From positions 29,980 through 93,979 of the forward strand of contig JAGFNK010000183.1 of assembly GCA_025769875.1 (NCBI GenBank): DNA of 64,000 nt. The letters run 5' to 3'. The translations under genes and the position numbers were made by a program. The notes under the pieces are model-generated. The model had not been told where the DNA came from. It searched no databases and worked only from the letters and a program-made list of their open reading frames with translations. Of this stretch, positions 46,401 to 57,766 are shown one piece after another (position 1 is the stretch's first letter; each line of letters opens with the position of its first letter). The stretch comes from Russula earlei (lineage: Eukaryota; Basidiomycota; Agaricomycetes; Russulales; Russulaceae).

Positions 46401-47147
46401 TCGATTTGATAAATGACGTACTGTATAACATCATGCACAATCCAGGATGTATGCGTGGCCTAGCATTGGCGCCTCTCCTGATTGGCCGTGAGACGCGTTG
46501 TTGGTCATATTGCTCAGTCAGCGTGCCGTGAGTATGAGGGTAAGGGTATTAGGAAGAAAGGAGGGGGGGGGGGGGGGCGGCATGGGTTACCGACGGTTTC
46601 GAGGGCAGGCAGCCAGCAAGGCGCGGAGACGAGCCGTCGCAGCTGAGGTTCAGCCTCGCACGGGAAATTGCTCTATCGATGGAAGCTCTCATAGCGTTTC
46701 CGTTCAAATCTCAATGACTTTTGCGGATGAAGATGCCCCTTGTCTACCGTATTGTCTTTCGGAGCTTCGATGCAATTGTACTTTTTTCCTGCCGCGTTGG
46801 CTTTGTACTGTCAGTCTCGTTTTGTATTCTTCCAGGAAGCTTGTTGTAACCCTCGGCCCAGCTAATTGTCCATTCAAGTCACTATTCTGCTCTGACCACC
46901 CGTCTAGCAGCCTGGTTACATACCACGGCAACTGTTGTGCTCAGAACAATGTCCGTGAAGAATGCACGCGTGTGCGCCAATGCACAAGACACAATGAGGT
47001 CCTCCTACCTCAAAAGCATCGCCGCTTGCAGTTCTTGCAACTCCTTCGCCTCGGAGTCTGTTGCTTGCGACCTTCACGTTCGCTTCTTTGCCTTCCCTTG
47101 TCTCGTCGCTGGACGACTACAAGTAATCTCTCACTCACGTCCTACGC
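43465..47147. other. 3.7-kb region, no confidently resolved gene
   Basis: Between VTC1 and PRM1. It contains a 19-C run near 44875-44893 and a G run at 46562-46577. The right end (about 46500-47147) probably includes the PRM1 promoter and leader. Coding-like stretches on the - strand are listed separately. No known domain was found. Confidence 0.5.
43780..45340 (-). other. possible unresolved minus-strand gene or gene remnant
   Basis: Several open minus-strand segments here read more like protein than background. One is 44124-44342: 72 codons starting LRYLLPAFDDSPRASRVLYR and ending RGRPLAHLLN before a TGA. Another is 44953-45285, which includes VSLVTDLPKLVCGVTDRAGV. They lie in different frames and I could not join them with consistent splice phases. 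The sequence is GC-rich, where chance ORFs are common. I name no function. Confidence 0.22.
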
Positions 47148-50085
47148 ATGAGTTTCTCTTCTCCACCACCCATTCGTTTTATGTCTCCGCCCCCAGTATA
47201 CGACTCTACTCTTCCCGTATCGAATTCAGGTCTCACCCCATATCTGCAACTCCCTCACATACTCTCGCTAACATGGCTCGCATACCCCATCCTGTCTCTC
47301 GTTTTTGTCGCCTTCCGCCTCCAACTGTCCTCGGATTCGGCGCAGACAGCGATAAACAATGCCAAGGCGGATCATCTCACCGGTTGTCTGGCAGCACAGC
47401 AAGCTGCAACTTCTGCCGCCAGCCTGCCGCGTTTCATGGCCGTGGCCACAAACGAGCAAATCGTCGACGCAGTTAACGCGTCCATGAACGGAGCGCGAGA
47501 GGCGCTTGTTCTTTCGCTCACGATCATGGAGGCCATAATGAACTTCATCGTTGACACTTACCGTTCAACCTTCTTGTGTTTTTTGGAATTGATCGTGGGC
47601 GGGGGGTTGTCTCTGATCATTGGCGCGACACAAGAGGTGCGTGTGTCCGGCCAACCTTCGGTCTGTCATCTTCGCCTTGACGGTTTCCCGCCAGATAAAC
47701 ACCTTCCTTACAAACACGTTCAACTCTCTGCGCACGTCGATTCAAAACGACGTAGCAACTGTCAATTCAGCGGTTCAGACCGCGATCAATGGGATCAATA
47801 AAGTTAATCCCTTCGGCAACATCCAGGCCCCTCAGTTTAGCATTCCCAGTCTCGATGCGCTCCAGAACGTTACCCTTCCAACTGATTTTCAAGATGCTTT
47901 GACAAGTCTTAACGCTTCTCTACCCTCTGTATCAGTGCTGAAGCACACCGTCAATGACTTGTGAGCATCCTTACTATTTTCCTTCATGCTGTCTTTGACA
48001 TGAATCAGGCTTGACACTCCATTCGAAGCAGTAAAGGCAGATATCAACGATACATTCGCAAGCATTAATTTCAACTCATCAGTTTTCCCTCTTCCTGATC
48101 GCAACACGATCACTTTCTGCGATCGCTTGGATACTTCAATCATCGATGACCTCGGACACGACCTTCTGAAAATCACGAAGATCGGGTTTATTCTGGTCGT
48201 TGTCGTACTTTTGATGTTACTTGCTGGCATTTCTGTACTCGAGTGGTACAAATGGTGCCTCCTTAAGATCCACCTCGGGTTTACTCGCAAGGCCTGGATG
48301 TCGGATCCAACCATCGTCCATGTTGGGCCAGCGTCCGCACCAACAATGGCGCTTTCTGACCACAATATGCTGATATTCCACGCTGATTCGACTCATCCTC
48401 TCCTGACGCGCCTCGCCAATAAGATCTCCGCGCTCCTGCATCTCCGTCCTTCACAATTCATCAATCTTTCTTGGTTCCTACACTACGTCTTCCACCCTCC
48501 TGCACTGGCATGCTTCCTCATTGGATTTTTTGGCATTCTCTCCGTCCAACTTCAGTTGTTGGCCGTCGCCCCGCTAGAGGCAAAATACCACGATCGCTCG
48601 ACAGCTTCCGCCAAAGACTTGTCTGGTACTATTTTCACCTCGCTCAATCAAAGCATGTATAACCAGTCGGCATTCTACGCGAACGGCATCAATAGTCATA
48701 TTGACAACATTCAGTCAACGGTCAACGACGGGCTGTTCGGATGGGTCAACGCGACTACCACAACACTTAACGACACGGTCAACACATTTTACAACGACCT
48801 TCAAGACGCTGTCACGACGCTTTTCAACGGGACTGTCTTGGAGCAGCCTGCGCTGGGATTCATCAGGTGTTTCATTGGTTCCAAGGTCGATGAGATCGAA
48901 GCAGCCCTCACGTTTCTACACGATAACTTGCACATCGACATCCCACGCGTGAATGAAAGCGTGCTGGTCGTATCCCCGGACGAGGTGAACGCGGCAACAC
49001 AATCTATCGCATCTGCAGCCGCCGGTACTAACGACAACCCCAATGGCGGTCTCGTCGGGCGTCTTATCAATACTTATGTTCAGTCTCTCAAGAAGGAGCG
49101 CATCATGTTTGCGGTCTTCCTTGGGCTATGGGCTGTCGTCGTCCTCATGGCCCTGGCCATCATCTTTTGGCACTCCTATGGCCGTCAGCTCCTCAATTCC
49201 TGGGGAAAGCGGAGGTTTCAGCGCAATAAGCAAACGGGATCCGGAAGGATCGTGGTGCCCTTCCAAGTAGAGAAGTTGACAGAAGCGACGGACCTACCCC
49301 CTAAAAAGTCCTTGACAATACGACGCATCGAGCCCAGTGACCTCGAGGGCCAAAATTCCTTGTCCAACCTCACCCCTGCAGCTGGCAAATCGTTTGACAG
49401 CTTCTTCGATCATGCATCTCAGGAAAGAGGCGTGCGCAAGCTTCCTTCAGAAAGTGGTTGGCGGAAGCATCTCACCCTGGCCTTGCGACGCGACATTCGG
49501 GCCGTGCGTAAGAGCTTCCACCAGGTCCATCGACCGAAGCTGACGATTTCTACGGGGCGCGCTGCTGCGCGGAGCACCAACCTTCCCGAGATCGAGCGAA
49601 TCTCCCCGAGCATCCCCACCACCACTTTAGAGGACGACCGATACACAGGGATGGGATACGATCCCAAGTCTGCGTGGTCGCTCTCGCCCGAGACGGCATC
49701 GATGCCGGCTATCAGCATTCCCAACCCGGGCCCGCGTCGCATGGCCAGCGTGCCAGTGAGCGTCGGCGGCGATGCGGATTCGTTCGCGCTGAGCCCCGCG
49801 GCCGTGGCTTTCACGCAATTCGCGGTGCCGCTGCACTTCGGAATCCCCCATTCCGCATCCGAGTCCGCGCGCAAATCGCATCTCCTGCCGATCCCCAAGG
49901 TTGGCCGTGGTCGAGGAGAAAATCCGTTTGTGACCCCGTTTGATGACGACGCGAGGGTGTCCAGCTCCGTTCCTGTGACCGCACAGTCTATGACGGCCGA
50001 TATCTCGTTTGTACCCGTCAGCGCTGTCAGCCGGGACTCGGATTTTCCCGCTGAGATGTCCTTCGCCACTGGCCGTGCTCTCTGA
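47148..50085 (+). CDS. PRM1: plasma-membrane fusion protein Prm1
   Basis: Three exons (+): 47148-47636, 47695-47960 and 48009-50085, giving 943 aa. Prm1 is a pheromone-induced multispanning protein that promotes plasma-membrane merger during mating-cell fusion in yeasts. Visible features are [20 protein letters not shown] with the first membrane helix (about 39-58), a second at about 143-162 ([16 protein letters not shown]), a third in exon 3 ([20 protein letters not shown]), a fourth ([20 protein letters not shown]) and a last one ([20 protein letters not shown]). Two long extracellular loops with many N-X-S/T sites lie between. Pairs of Cys flank the loops ([16 protein letters not shown]). 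The C-terminal ~300 residues are a Ser/Pro-rich cytoplasmic tail. A second in-frame ATG at 47181 is an alternative start. Confidence 0.9.
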
Positions 50086-52159
50086 CCACGACTGGTAATG
50101 TCGATGTTACTTCGAATGAAACGGTCGTCACCGCGATACGTCGCTCTTTCATCAAGCAGTCATCGATACCTTCGGCCTCCCGCTACGAGCTCTCAATTAT
50201 TTATCTCATAGCCTCTAACATATATTATGTTCTAACGACGTTCCCCCCTCATAATGCACGGACAGCATGTAGCAACCTCTTACTATAAACGATTACTTAT
50301 AATGGACCGATGCAAGAACCTCATTTGTATTTGTAGCAATATCACCTCAATGGCCATGCTGCTGTTTTTCACTTCTTCATAACACAACACATCCCCCGAC
50401 GTTGGCCACCGGTTACCCTCAGAATCCGGGAGAAATTTCAAGACCTGCAGTGGGTTCTCGTGCGATGCCACTGGCAGCTCCGCTGCCGAAGCTTGTCCTC
50501 AAACTTTTGCAACACCCGCCGTGGTCAATCCGGTACACCAGAGTTCGAACCGATTTCAAAGTCTAAATTTTTTTTTTTTCAGGTGAGAAACTGGTGAGAA
50601 GGATTCGGCTCTTTGGTGGTCGGTGGGATCGAGCTCGGAACGCCCGTGCCGCGGGGAAAAACAACGGACATGGTCGGTCCCTGTACCTTGACGGACGGTA
50701 CGCCGTGTACCCGTTGCCGCAGGCACGACGCTAAAGCGACCCTGCAATTTAGTTTCTTACAGCTCGCCGTGGATCAGGCAGTCATTAAGCGCAAACGGTC
50801 GTTTAGGGTCGCTGGAGACTGCGGAGGGGTCCAATCGAGTGCTCATGCTACGCGCGCGAGGTTCTGCTGAATTGAGGCCATTCAACAAGCCCCGTGTATT
50901 CAGCTACAGGATGGCTGGCCGCGCGCTCTGGAACTCGTTAGTGTTAGGACGACTCTTGCACCACCTGTTGCTTACCAAGTCGGTTTATCCGAACTACGAT
51001 CTTCTTATTCTCTGTCCGACGATGGGGTGGTGCGTACGTGGACCGCGCGCTGCATCGCTGAAGGAAGACTGACCCCTTTGTACCCTCTTCTTGTCTTATC
51101 GATGATATGATCGCATCGTCTTCAGGGCTATCCTCGGAGTTGCGGATAAAGGAGACCCAAACGATCGGCACAGACCTTCCGTCCTACTTGCTACCGCTCC
51201 ACGAGCCTGGTACTCCTGCATGAGACCGTGATTGAGGTCCTCCGTGAGGAAGCACAGAATTGAAGGCGTAAAGAGCAATTCAACCTGATGGTCGAGATCT
51301 CGCTCAGGCTTTCCACCTGTGGGATCCTTGGAGGGGTCATCGATCGGGTGGAATGCACGGCTCCTGCGTGTCCTATACGAACGTGTCCCTGAGCTCATCG
51401 TCCTCCCTGCCCCGTTTTCCACCGGCCCAAGTGATACTTTGCCAGACGGACCTTTCAATCCGTATGCGCGTTCTCGCATGGTCCCCTAATGGACAGCATC
51501 AAGTCAAACTGGGACGAAGAACATGGCCAGCTGTTTTTGGGCTTGTGGAGCGCTTTCATGCCACATGGACTAGATAATGTGTTGTAGCTCAGGAAGAGGG
51601 TTACGTACACCCATACGAAAATGATGTCAGAACCGAATCAGAGCTATCAGGGCGAGAGAGATATGGACCAAAGAGGGTGAGCAGCATGCAACCGCCGTGG
51701 GCGAGATACGCCTAAAGGTCAGAGCGACCTAAAGGTCCTGCAGCGAACGGACGAGCAGGCGCTGGTAATCCTCTACCTCCTCAGGGGCGTTGAGGCAGAT
51801 GGCAAGGCGATGAATGCCGAAACATCCGGAGGCTGAATTCGACGACAATGAGCGGTACAGAATCCAATCAGGACATGGAGGATCTTCCACTGGACATCGC
51901 CGTGGAATCCCATTGTTTTGGACAACATCTCCGGGGTATCATCCGTGGAAATGTCGAGACCAGAACAAATTGCAATGTCAGATTGCTTTGCTCATGCGAC
52001 ACCGACACAAGAGCCACCAGAAGAAAGTGGGATGCGGCTCGGGAATACCCGCAGCGGTTGTGGCTGTGCTGTGGCTTGGGTTGCGCGAGCCGCGAGGCCG
52101 CTACAAAAGGTCGTTCTCGTTCTCTTTCTCTTTCTACTTAGCTTACCTTACAGCCAGGC
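50086..52159. other. 2-kb spacer between PRM1 and ATG15
   Basis: It has a poly-T run at 50568-50579 and several short ORFs on both strands. Fragments look protein-like: + strand 51480-51590 (MDSIKSNWDEEHGQLFLGLW and onward) and - strand 51729-51845. None has a recognised domain, so it may hold a decayed or small unrecognised gene. Confidence 0.45.
51729..51845 (-). other. minus-strand coding-like end, unrecognised
   Basis: On the - strand a frame runs through CFGIHRLAICLNAPEEVEDY and ends SLQDL at a TAG (51729-51731). A splice acceptor (aattcag) precedes it near 51835. Composition looks protein-coding, but no upstream exon could be linked with confidence. It may be the 3' exon of an unresolved gene or a remnant. 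Confidence 0.2.
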
Positions 52160-53647
52160 ATGATGTTGCTTCAGATACAACTGGTCAACCTGGCCCTCTC
52201 TCTCTTTAACGGACTGTTTCCCACGGATGTGGCCCGACACCCGCACGTCAGACCACAACCAGACAACGCCATGAACTTCCATCTACGACACCTTCACACC
52301 ACGACGTCATCAGCGCACGTCTATCTTGCTGATGTTCCACACGACCTTCCCTCTGCCAGCAGCCTCGCATCTGAACCGTTATCGATCCTTACTTCTCCTA
52401 TGCACACTACGCGCCCTTCTTCCTCCGACAAGTTCATAGCTGCGCGACAGATGTCCAAGCACGGGCAGAGTGCCATACTTCATTGGGAGGAAGACGAAGT
52501 GCCTGGACCAGATGTGACGCGTCGTGAAACGCTCCTTTTACTGGCCAAGATGACAAGCAACACGTACTTCGTTCCCGGCACCAGTAAGTGGTACAACTTG
52601 ACGGATGGGTGGAATGTGGTGCGTCACCTCTCAGATCTGCATGTGACTTCCATGGGTTTAGGGCTGATCATTTCCGTAGGGTATGCCGGTTGGGTGGGAG
52701 CCGGAAGACGATGGCTTTCGAGGTTATGTTTTCTCAACGGAAGACAACAGCACGGTGGTGCTCACGATCAAGGGCACTTCCATCCCGATCGTCGGTGGCG
52801 GGCCGACAATAGAGAGGGACAAGCTGAACGACAACCTCCTGTTCAGCTGCTGTTGTGCGCGTGTCAGCCGAGCATGGACCCCTGTATGCGACTGCTATCG
52901 TGGCGGGTGGAAATGTAATCAAGAATGCGTCGAGGCTGCTCTGATTGATGAGGGCTTATTCTATCCTACTGGTGTCGTGCGCCGCGTCTGGCTCTCGTCC
53001 AGGGATTATGACCGCTAAGAAGCTTTTGGTTGCACAGAATTTATTCAACAACATCACGTCTCTGTATCCTAATGCGAACATCTGGGTCATCGGTCACTCC
53101 CTCGGCGGTGCGCTTGCTTCGCTTCTGGGGATCACGTTCGGTGCCCCTGTCGTGACCTTTGAGGCACCGGGCGAGCGCATGGCAGCGCAGCGCTTGCACC
53201 TCCCGTCTCCTGTACGCCCTTCCGGTCATATATTTCTGAATGCGCGTCCATTTCCATATCTTCACCGTACAGCCTTCGACGCACCATATCACGCATGTAT
53301 GGCACACGGCAGACCCCATCGCTATGGGCACTTGCACGGGCGCTCTTTCAACCTGCGGTGTGGCCGGGTATGCGATGGAGAGCCGATGCCACATTGGAAA
53401 CATTATAGAATATGACACCGTCACGAACCTCTCTTGGTCTGTGCGCCTCACGAACCACCCGATTGCAACCGTGATCGACCATGTACTTTCGATGCCATGG
53501 CCCGCTGCTGATGAGCAAGGTCTCGAAGTTCCGCGTGTTACGAGGCAAGACGATTGCTTAGTACGTATGCATATGTTCGATTCCCCACCGGTTCTGATCC
53601 CGTTGTAGGATTGTTTCCAGTGGGAGTACGGAAACTTCACTTTATAG
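52160..53647 (+). CDS. ATG15: autophagy-related vacuolar lipase Atg15
   Basis: Five exons (+): 52160-52618, 52680-52976, 53038-53211, 53273-53560 and 53609-53647, giving 418 aa. Atg15 is a class-3 lipase carried to the vacuole, where it breaks down autophagic-body and MVB membranes. An N-terminal hydrophobic signal-anchor is visible ([18 protein letters not shown]). The core motifs follow: [37 protein letters not shown] and the nucleophile elbow [17 protein letters not shown] (Ser at about 273). [15 protein letters not shown] gives the likely Asp (about 324), and a His follows in [10 protein letters not shown]. Conserved Cys pairs ([31 protein letters not shown]) support secretion. The acceptor at 53037 was preferred over 53019 because it gives a normal 61-bp intron and YPTGVNLFNN. 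Confidence 0.92.
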
Positions 53648-54461
53648 GATATAACCGAGTAGTAGGCTTCACAACACTACATGTACCTGTCCATCATTTA
53701 TTCGAACCCCAAGTGCACGGGGATGAGACGGCGTGATGTATTATAAGGGTAAGGAATGTGCCGACGTCTATTGGTTCCACAACTTGGACCTCCAGTTGAA
53801 CTGAAACCATCGAGCTCGAGGCAGCCCAGCTTTCCATTCATCAGTTGAGCCACCTTGAACACCAAGACCAAGGCCGCCCCAAGCCCACTGCTGTGGAGGT
53901 GGCGACACACTGGACGGGGTCATTCAGTCTATTGGGAGTGTGATGACTCCATGGGGGTGCAAGGGAAAGGGGAGAGTCTGGTAAACGTTTTGGGGTTCGA
54001 AAGGTCCCTTTTGATATCCAAAAGGGTTTCTTTCCTGTGACACAGTCAGCATGCCAGGATTTAAAACGTACTAGTAAAGTATGTGGTGAACTCATAAGTC
54101 AGTTGGAGTCGAATCTCTTGTCTTGTCCGTGGTCTCAGCGGAGTTGAGTCTTGTTGTTGGTGTCGTCTCTTTCATCTGTCATCTGCTGTCTCACCGAACC
54201 GTGAACCCCCTCTCAACCCTCATTTGTCCGCCTACGCTCTGAACGGAGCAGACCGCCAAGCTGGAGCGCTTTCGTCCCTCCTCCTTTGTCGTCCCTGCCC
54301 CCTCGCCACATCGGCCGACCACGCTAGTAGAAGACGCCTGCGCGGTCGCCGTCGCCCTCGAATACCGGTGAACCCGAAAAAAACGGCCGAACAGTCTCGG
54401 CCCGACGCAACCACACCCGTCGTCCTCGAACAGCGTGCAGAAGGTTTCACTGCTGTACATG

Positions 54462-54802
54462 CCCGCCTCCCTGGCTCGTACGTTTCTTCTTTAGATCTTT
54501 TCTTTTCTTTTCCTTCTAGATCGGAGTCGCCGCCCGACACTCCCACTGCGGCACACCTTCACGTTCCAGACTGCCTTCACGTCGTGCGCTTGCTCTCGTC
54601 CGTTCTCGCCCTCCCCCTTCACCTCGTTCGCACGCCGCCGCCATCGCCGTCACGCCTCCTTGCTCTTGCTGCTCACCCGCCTCCCTGGCTCGTACGTTTC
54701 TTCTTTAGATCTTTTCTTTTCTTTTTCCTTCTAGATCGGAGTCGCCGCCCGACACTCCCACTGCGGCACACCTTCACGTTCCAGACTGCCTTCACGTCGT
54801 GC
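54462..54802. repeat. direct duplication of a ~126-bp segment
   Basis: 54462-54587 and 54676-54802 are near-identical (one extra T in the second copy). Both begin cccgcctccctggctcgtac and end cttcacgtcgtgc, giving a 214-bp period. The spacer is Pro/Leu-codon-like, pyrimidine-rich sequence. The second copy runs straight into the CCCTCG array. Confidence 0.9.
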
Positions 54803-54867
54803 CCTCGCCCTCGCCCTCGCCCTCGCCCTCGCCCTCGCCCTCGCCCTCGCCCTCGCCCTTGCCCTCG
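54802..54867. repeat. (CCCTCG)n hexanucleotide array, ~11 units
   Basis: A nearly perfect hexanucleotide repeat with one C-to-T variant near the right end, immediately after the second copy of the 126-bp duplication. Confidence 0.92.
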
Positions 54868-55486
54868 TCTCGTCTCGCTTGTTCTTGCTATGCTCTCTCC
54901 TCGTCCGCGTCTTTTGGTCTAGCCTTCCTCTCAGGTGAACGCCCATTCACGTCGCAGCCAACGACACATCAACGTCTTCATCTTCACCATGACCACGACC
55001 CACGACAAGTGGGACATGACAGCAGGCCACGGCGGTGCCCGATGCTACGTCCCACGGCCACGACGATGGCGAAGGCCAGACGCGCGTGATCACGACGACA
55101 TGACCCAGCCATGGCGAGGGTGACGACGCCCCTGCTATGGCCACGATGACGGCGATGCGACGCGCGCGACCACAACGACGGTAACGCGTGACTTTCATGA
55201 CCACGATGACGGCTTCGCGCGACCCCAACAGCGCGCTCCGACGACACCCCGGCGATAGCAGCGACGGTGCAGGAGAGGGTGCAAAGTAGCGATGAATGGG
55301 TCAGGGTCACCATTGCTTGTGTTGCCATACTTATACAGGTTCCAATAGAATCTTTCGTTCATTCTTGGCTAACTTCAAAGATCGAGCTATGGCACTTGCA
55401 AATGCATGATGGAGATCCCTAAGTGTGATAAGCACCAACCGACGTCCTGATACGTATGATATACTGGAGTGTCTGGCCAGTGTCAG

Positions 55487-56178
55487 TCAGCCTGGTGGCC
55501 GAGGATCCTCATACATTTGCCACACCGTGACATGGGCAGCGGCCGCGTTTGTCCGCCTGGCAAACAATTGACCATGCTCATGACTGATAATGTAATGGAG
55601 AGTGTCTGGCCGACATTGGCCAGTTCTGACAGATACATGCTTGGTGCAGTCATACTGGGTACAGCCCGTCAGTTCATCCCCGACTGTGATGATTCCATCT
55701 GTACCAACTAAATGGCTTGCTCGTATTGACTGCGTCCCATTCACTCTGATGTAGCGATCGTTGATTGACCAGTACTCTCTTTGGGGGATGTAGTACATTC
55801 CCGGCCACACCTGACCAGTCATGTAATACCCCATTACGGGGTGCGCCGATCACTGCTCCGGGCGCGGCTTGGATCACCTGGAGACCCCTGCCGTCTATTT
55901 GGGCGCCCACACGCCCATATATCGGTTCATCCGGATACTGCCTTTTCTGAAGCCTTATCGGCGTATCCCGTACGAAATACCTCAGCCGCTTCTGCTTTTC
56001 GGGAGGGCCATCATCTCTGGAATTTGGAACGGAATATTCATCTCTGCGTGGTCAAGTCGGCTTCAGGTACGCAACAGAACTTGACGAGGGCATACCTGGT
56101 AAAGCTTGTAGGAAGCGCAAATGACGGACCGATGCCAACGGCGAGGCAGAAAATGGCAAAAACGGGGGGAAGGTGCAT
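55487..56178 (-). CDS. predicted small secreted protein, unrecognised
   Basis: Three exons (-): 56096-56178, 55878-56043 and 55487-55810. Introns are 52 and 67 bp GT-AG, and phases fit to give 190 aa. The N-terminus is a clear signal peptide (MHLPPVFAIFCLAVGIGPSFA, cleavage near FALP). An Arg/Lys-rich propeptide-like segment follows (PPEKQKRLRYFVRD, LQKRQYPDE) with a Lys-Arg pair that could be a Kex2 site. The mature part contains WPGMYYIPQREYWSINDRYI, CTQYDC and YIISHEHGQLFARR, with three Cys. I recognise no family. It sits at the edge of the repeat-rich block. A shorter 43-bp second intron is possible, and the gene model is from sequence logic only. Confidence 0.55.
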
Positions 56179-56656
56179 TTATATTCAGTGAAACGGAATC
56201 GCGGTCGAGAGATGTTGGTAACCAGTACCAACTAGTATGGGACAAAGAAGAGCACTGGAGAGGATTGGGCTTGCCGGGCGCTATATACTCTGTCTTCAAG
56301 CTCAGTCTGTTTCATACGGAGCACCACAAGTACTTTTTTAGATCTAGTTGTGATTTCAACTTGATGTGATCACCCACTGAAGGAGTGTGCAAGCAATTGA
56401 GATTGATCACAGGCAAGTGATGCCAATTGTGAGTGTGTAAAGGTGACTGGGGGATTGCCCTGATATAATATATTTATATTTTATGATGTGACCCTATGAT
56501 TCTGATTGTGACCCTATGATTCTGATTCTGATAGGCATCAGCACAGAAAAACACTTGGCCAACTTAATGTGCTTATTTCATCATTAAGCCTGTCAAGTCA
56601 CTCAAGCTGCTTATTTTGTGCTTAGACAATTGGTTTATAAGTGTATGTTAGATAAC
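56179..56656. other. AT-rich spacer left of the MITE
   Basis: No gene. A short tandem duplication of gtgaccctatgattctgatt lies at 56486-56525 (the first a of one unit missing the preceding context). Sequence of the cacatcaagtaattg type seen on both sides of the next elements suggests older repeat DNA. Confidence 0.5.
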
Positions 56657-56659
56657 TAA

Positions 56660-57213
56660 GGCCCCTTTTACCAACCAAGAATTCTTGAATCTTGAACTTG
56701 AACTTGGATTTCGGGATTTTCCGGGAGTGACAGGAGTGACAGGAGTGATGTAAGTGATATGATGTATATAATAAATTAATATGCATTTTTTCTTGTTGTC
56801 ATTTGCATATTCACATATATGGGGTTACACATGATGTGTCAGCATCAAACTCAGAGTCGAGCAGTCCAACTCAAGCTCAACATCTGGGTGCTTGCAGCCC
56901 CATTTTCACCAGAGCTGCACATACAAAATTTGCACAAAGATGTGCACCCACACATTGGTGACACATATTCTGCCTTAATGACATGCTTGCAATACCCCAC
57001 TTGGAAGGAGTGGAAGGAAGGGTTAGAAAAAATATTTTACATATCACATGTAAACCCAGCAAATCACACCAGAAAATAACTCATATTTGAAATGGACTCA
57101 TATTAGTTTATTATGTCACTTACATCACACCTGTCATTCCTGTCACTCCCAGGAAATCCCGAAATCCAAGTTCAAGTTCAAGATTCAAGAATTCTCGGTT
57201 GGTAAAAGGGGCC
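56660..57213. mobile_element. MITE, 554 bp, ~100-bp TIRs, TSD TAA
   Basis: The left end ggccccttttaccaacc (56660) and the right end, read in reverse complement from 57213, are nearly identical for about 100 bp (56660-56758 against 57115-57213). Both pass through ttcttgaatcttgaacttg and gggagtgacagg. Direct TAA copies flank the element (56657-56659 and 57214-57216). A 3-bp TAA/TTA duplication is typical of PIF/Harbinger elements. The interior (56760-57110) holds no transposase; the 86-aa ORF 56819-57079 is unrecognised. It is therefore a non-autonomous MITE. The superfamily is inferred from the duplication only. Confidence 0.9.
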
Positions 57214-57270
57214 TAAGCACACTAAGCAAATCAAGCCCAACATCATGCACATCAAGTAATTGTAAGAATA

Positions 57271-57761
57271 TGTCACTGACTGGGGGCGGTGTTGCTGACA
57301 AATCCATTCACATGTGAGATGAGTGCAGCAAGTTGAGTGAGATGCAAAGTCCTTGCAAGTTTCGGGGATCTCGGAAACAACAGTGCTGAAGCACTTATGT
57401 TCCGTGGAGAGGAGAAGTGGACAATAAGTCTTTGCATTCGAAGACTTAGAGGCTTGAGATGCTTTGGGGATGATTGCTTGAGTACTTGCAAGCCTACAAG
57501 ATCCAAAGCCAGTATCCAGTGTATTTCACAGGAGAACAAGCTTAAGGCTTGTTCTCAGCAAATGTCAGGTTTATATACATATAGAATGCTATATCAAATA
57601 GCATTCATGAGGAAACAATGAGGCGATCATACTAGAACATTCAAGAACCAGGTGGTACATGTGAGGCAGTGTGAGTCATAAGAATGTGCAGGAAACATGA
57701 GACATGTCCAGGTTGGCTTGCCCAGTTGCCAGTCTGGTCTGATGTACCGGTTATTGTGACA
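57271..57761 (-). mobile_element. solo LTR (491 bp), TSD GAATA
   Basis: TGTCA/TGACA inverted termini; perfect GAATA duplications at 57266-57270 and 57762-57766. On the - strand it starts TGTCACAATAACCGG and has a TATA-like box (atatataaacc, near 57570), which sets the orientation. It is inserted in an older repeat: the flanks 57226-57262 and 57778-57818 both contain agcaaat.a..g.caacatca-type sequence ending in attgtaag or gttgtaag. No internal coding remains. Confidence 0.93.
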
Positions 57762-57766
57762 GAATA

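Larger units (their letters stand above)
53648..55486. other. spacer with duplicated and simple repeats
   Basis: No supported gene. The middle holds a 126-bp direct duplication and a CCCTCG array (separate entries). From about 54960 to 55210 the sequence is a degenerate mixture of cacgac/catgac-type units (for example catgaccacgac, gatcacgacgac), probably an old minisatellite. ORFs here are products of the repeats. Confidence 0.55.

Noticed and set aside
50536..50553. B-box-like ggttcgaactc on the - strand (tRNA candidate)
   Set aside because: No A box at the required distance upstream (a poly-A run is there) and no foldable cloverleaf.
53554..53736. 60-codon ORF after ATG15 exon 4
   Set aside because: It begins in the last intron; the spliced last exon gives the conserved [10 protein letters not shown] end.
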